DNA from: CAZNLL01 sp964573885 | GTDB lineage: Bacteria; Desulfobacterota; DSM-4660; Desulfatiglandales; Desulfatiglandaceae | Length of the DNA stretch: 16,833 bases | NCBI GenBank assembly: GCA_964573885.1 | Contig: CAZNLL010000090.1 | Coordinates: 1 to 16,833 of the forward strand | Direction of reading: 5' to 3' | Part shown: piece after piece, positions 16,278 through 16,833 of the stretch | Layout of the letters: each line of letters begins with the position of its first letter | Numbering within the stretch: position 1 is the stretch's first letter | The notes under the pieces: generated by a model | Seen by the model: the letters and a program-made list of their open reading frames with translations, nothing else | Database searches by the model: none | What the model was told of the DNA's origin: nothing | Program-made: the position numbers and the translations under genes

Positions 16278-16294
16278 AGGGATCCAAGGGATCC
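16277..16294 (+). repeat. Tandem 9-bp repeat AAGGGATCC x2, self-pairing, at the purF stop
   Basis: AAGGGATCC occurs twice without a gap, beginning in the purF stop codon. The two GGATCC cores (16280-16285 and 16289-16294) can pair with each other across a three-base loop. There is no T-run, so this is not a standard terminator, but it could stabilise the 3' end of the mRNA. Confidence 0.6.
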
Positions 16295-16301
16295 GTGTCA
16301 G

Positions 16302-16346
16302 GAGCGTTGGGATCGTTTAGATCGTTAATATCGTCATGATCGTTAG
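16302..16346. repeat. Degenerate 9-bp tandem repeat (GATCGTTNN), 5 units
   Basis: Successive 9-base units are GAGCGTTGG, GATCGTTTA, GATCGTTAA, TATCGTCAT and GATCGTTAG. The third to seventh bases (mostly TCGTT) are the most constant part. The array is non-coding and lies just downstream of the operon. Confidence 0.75.
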
Positions 16347-16391
16347 GAGTGTGGACAGGTCAACGAGTCGACGGGTCCGGGGGAAAATGAT

Positions 16392-16415
16392 CAGTTAGCA
16401 GTCATCAGTAATCAG
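16392..16415. repeat. Degenerate 7-bp tandem repeat (CAGTNAT), 3 units plus a partial
   Basis: CAGTTAG, CAGTCAT and CAGTAAT follow each other and are trailed by CAG. The array is non-coding and of the same short-period, degenerate style as the neighbouring arrays. Confidence 0.65.
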
Positions 16416-16416
16416 G

Positions 16417-16431
16417 TCAACCTTCGGTTGA
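16417..16431. repeat. Small hairpin TCAACC-TTC-GGTTGA
   Basis: A perfect six-base stem with a three-base loop, standing between two tandem arrays. No T-run follows on either strand, so it is not read as an intrinsic terminator. Confidence 0.5.
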
Positions 16432-16459
16432 TGGGTATTAGGTACTGGGTATTGGGTAT
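16432..16459. repeat. 7-bp tandem repeat TGGGTAT, 4 units
   Basis: TGGGTAT, TAGGTAC, TGGGTAT and TGGGTAT are adjacent. The inverse string ATACCC appears at 16488-16493, so the region could also fold back on itself. Confidence 0.75.
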
Positions 16460-16519
16460 TAGACCATTGCCCGATACAGATGCCAGATACCCCCGGCTAA
16501 GGTGCAGAGATTAATATAC

Positions 16520-16537
16520 CCTCTTGGAGGCTTTTTT
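16520..16537 (+). terminator. Weak terminator-like CCTC-TTG-GAGG followed by T6
   Basis: A four-base stem (16520-16523 with 16527-16530) is followed, after one C, by six T. The stem is very short and lies about 240 bases after purF, so function is doubtful. It is the only hairpin-plus-T-run seen downstream of the operon. Confidence 0.2.
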
Positions 16538-16555
16538 GTTTGTGGAGGTGATCCC

Positions 16556-16688
16556 ATGGCCCCAAAAGAGTGCCGTGCTGCCTTTTGACAGCATGAGTGG
16601 AAATCCAAAGCAGGAGTATTTTTACGACGGGATAACGGAGCAGATCATTACAGTATATGATTTGGCAGTTGGAATCAAAACGAGGTAA
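16556..16688 (+). pseudogene. Frameshifted, truncated start of a TolB-like/adenylate-cyclase-type gene
   Basis: From GTG 16575 the frame reads VLPFDSMSGNPKQEYF, then YDGITEQIIT. This strongly resembles the conserved VAVLPFxNMSGDPEQEYFSDGITEDIIT segment near the start of the TolB-like domain in class III cyclase/TPR proteins. ATG 16556, with GGAGG (16544-16548) seven bases upstream, is one base out of phase: its own frame stops after ten codons. Removing one A from the A4 run at 16564-16567 would join it to the good frame as MAPKSAVLPF. Homology ends about residue 32; a short unrelated tail then stops at 16686-16688. So it is both frameshifted and cut short, and almost certainly a dead remnant. 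Confidence 0.7.
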
Positions 16689-16704
16689 TTTGGCCAGATC
16701 TTGC

Positions 16705-16833
16705 CTATAGATATTCCGCTATTTCGAGAGCTATGCAGAGGGCCCGATTGAGTTCCTGTAGCTTATCAGATGACAGGCTTCCTACGAAGTTGGTCAAAAT
16801 CGACTTCGGTAGACTTACAAGCTCGTCGCAGTA
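16705..16833 (-). CDS. MazF/PemK-family toxin, C-terminal part (runs off the window)
   Basis: On the minus strand the last 42 codons before a TAG (16705-16707) are open to the window edge. They read CDELVSLPKS, then FVGSLSSDKLQELNRAL and CIALEI. This matches the usual end of MazF/PemK endoribonuclease toxins: a CDxxxSLxK strand, then an LxxFVGSLSxxKLxELxRAL helix. Such toxins cut mRNA and are neutralised by an antitoxin normally encoded just upstream, which would lie outside this window to the right. The catalytic N-terminal part is also outside, so intactness cannot be judged. Transcription converges on the glnA operon. Confidence 0.7.
   Translation of the reverse strand, partial: YCDELVSLPKSILTNFVGSLSSDKLQELNRALCIALEIAEYL

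Noticed and set aside
16302..16459. CRISPR array
   Set aside because: The repeats are 7-9 bases, degenerate and directly adjacent, with no spacers of CRISPR length and no cas genes.
1..16833. tRNA or rRNA genes
   Set aside because: The non-coding stretches were read and no tRNA-like cloverleaf or rRNA signature was seen.

Overview
The window is about 16.8 kb and is dominated by one nine-gene run on the + strand (289-16277), read as a single operon: glnA, an AsnRS/asparagine-synthetase-like gene, gltB, gltD, hisH, hisF, carA, carB and purF. Gaps are 2 to about 50 bases, with one overlap (hisH/hisF), and no internal terminator is visible. The coding part is GC-rich. Several proteins (HisF with LNSIDADGT, HisH with VGAAGKAL and PHMGWN, PurF with four Fe-S cysteines) have the look of Desulfobacterota/Deltaproteobacteria sequences. 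This assignment rests on remembered sequence character, not on a search.

Layout. Bases 1-288 are an AT-rich control region. It holds a near-perfect sigma-54 promoter (141-156), two upstream inverted repeats that could be activator sites, and a predicted leader of about 120 nt with a bulged stem (173-237). The nine genes follow. Bases 16278-16833 are a junk-like tail. It contains three adjacent degenerate short tandem repeats, a frameshifted and truncated start of a TolB-like/cyclase-type gene, and, on the minus strand at the right edge, the C-terminus of a MazF/PemK-family toxin.

How the genes work together. GlnA makes glutamine from glutamate, ammonia and ATP. GltBD returns glutamine plus 2-oxoglutarate to two glutamates, so the full GS-GOGAT cycle is present. 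The other genes spend the amide nitrogen. HisHF makes the imidazole ring and releases AICAR to purine synthesis, CarAB makes carbamoyl phosphate for pyrimidines and arginine, and PurF makes phosphoribosylamine for purines. The second gene resembles a class II AsnRS without an anticodon-binding domain and may make asparagine. Nearly everything therefore makes or uses glutamine or amide nitrogen, behind a promoter of the class classically used for nitrogen control. This grouping by shared nitrogen donor rather than by pathway is the most interesting property of the window. The AsnRS-like protein is the least characterised member.
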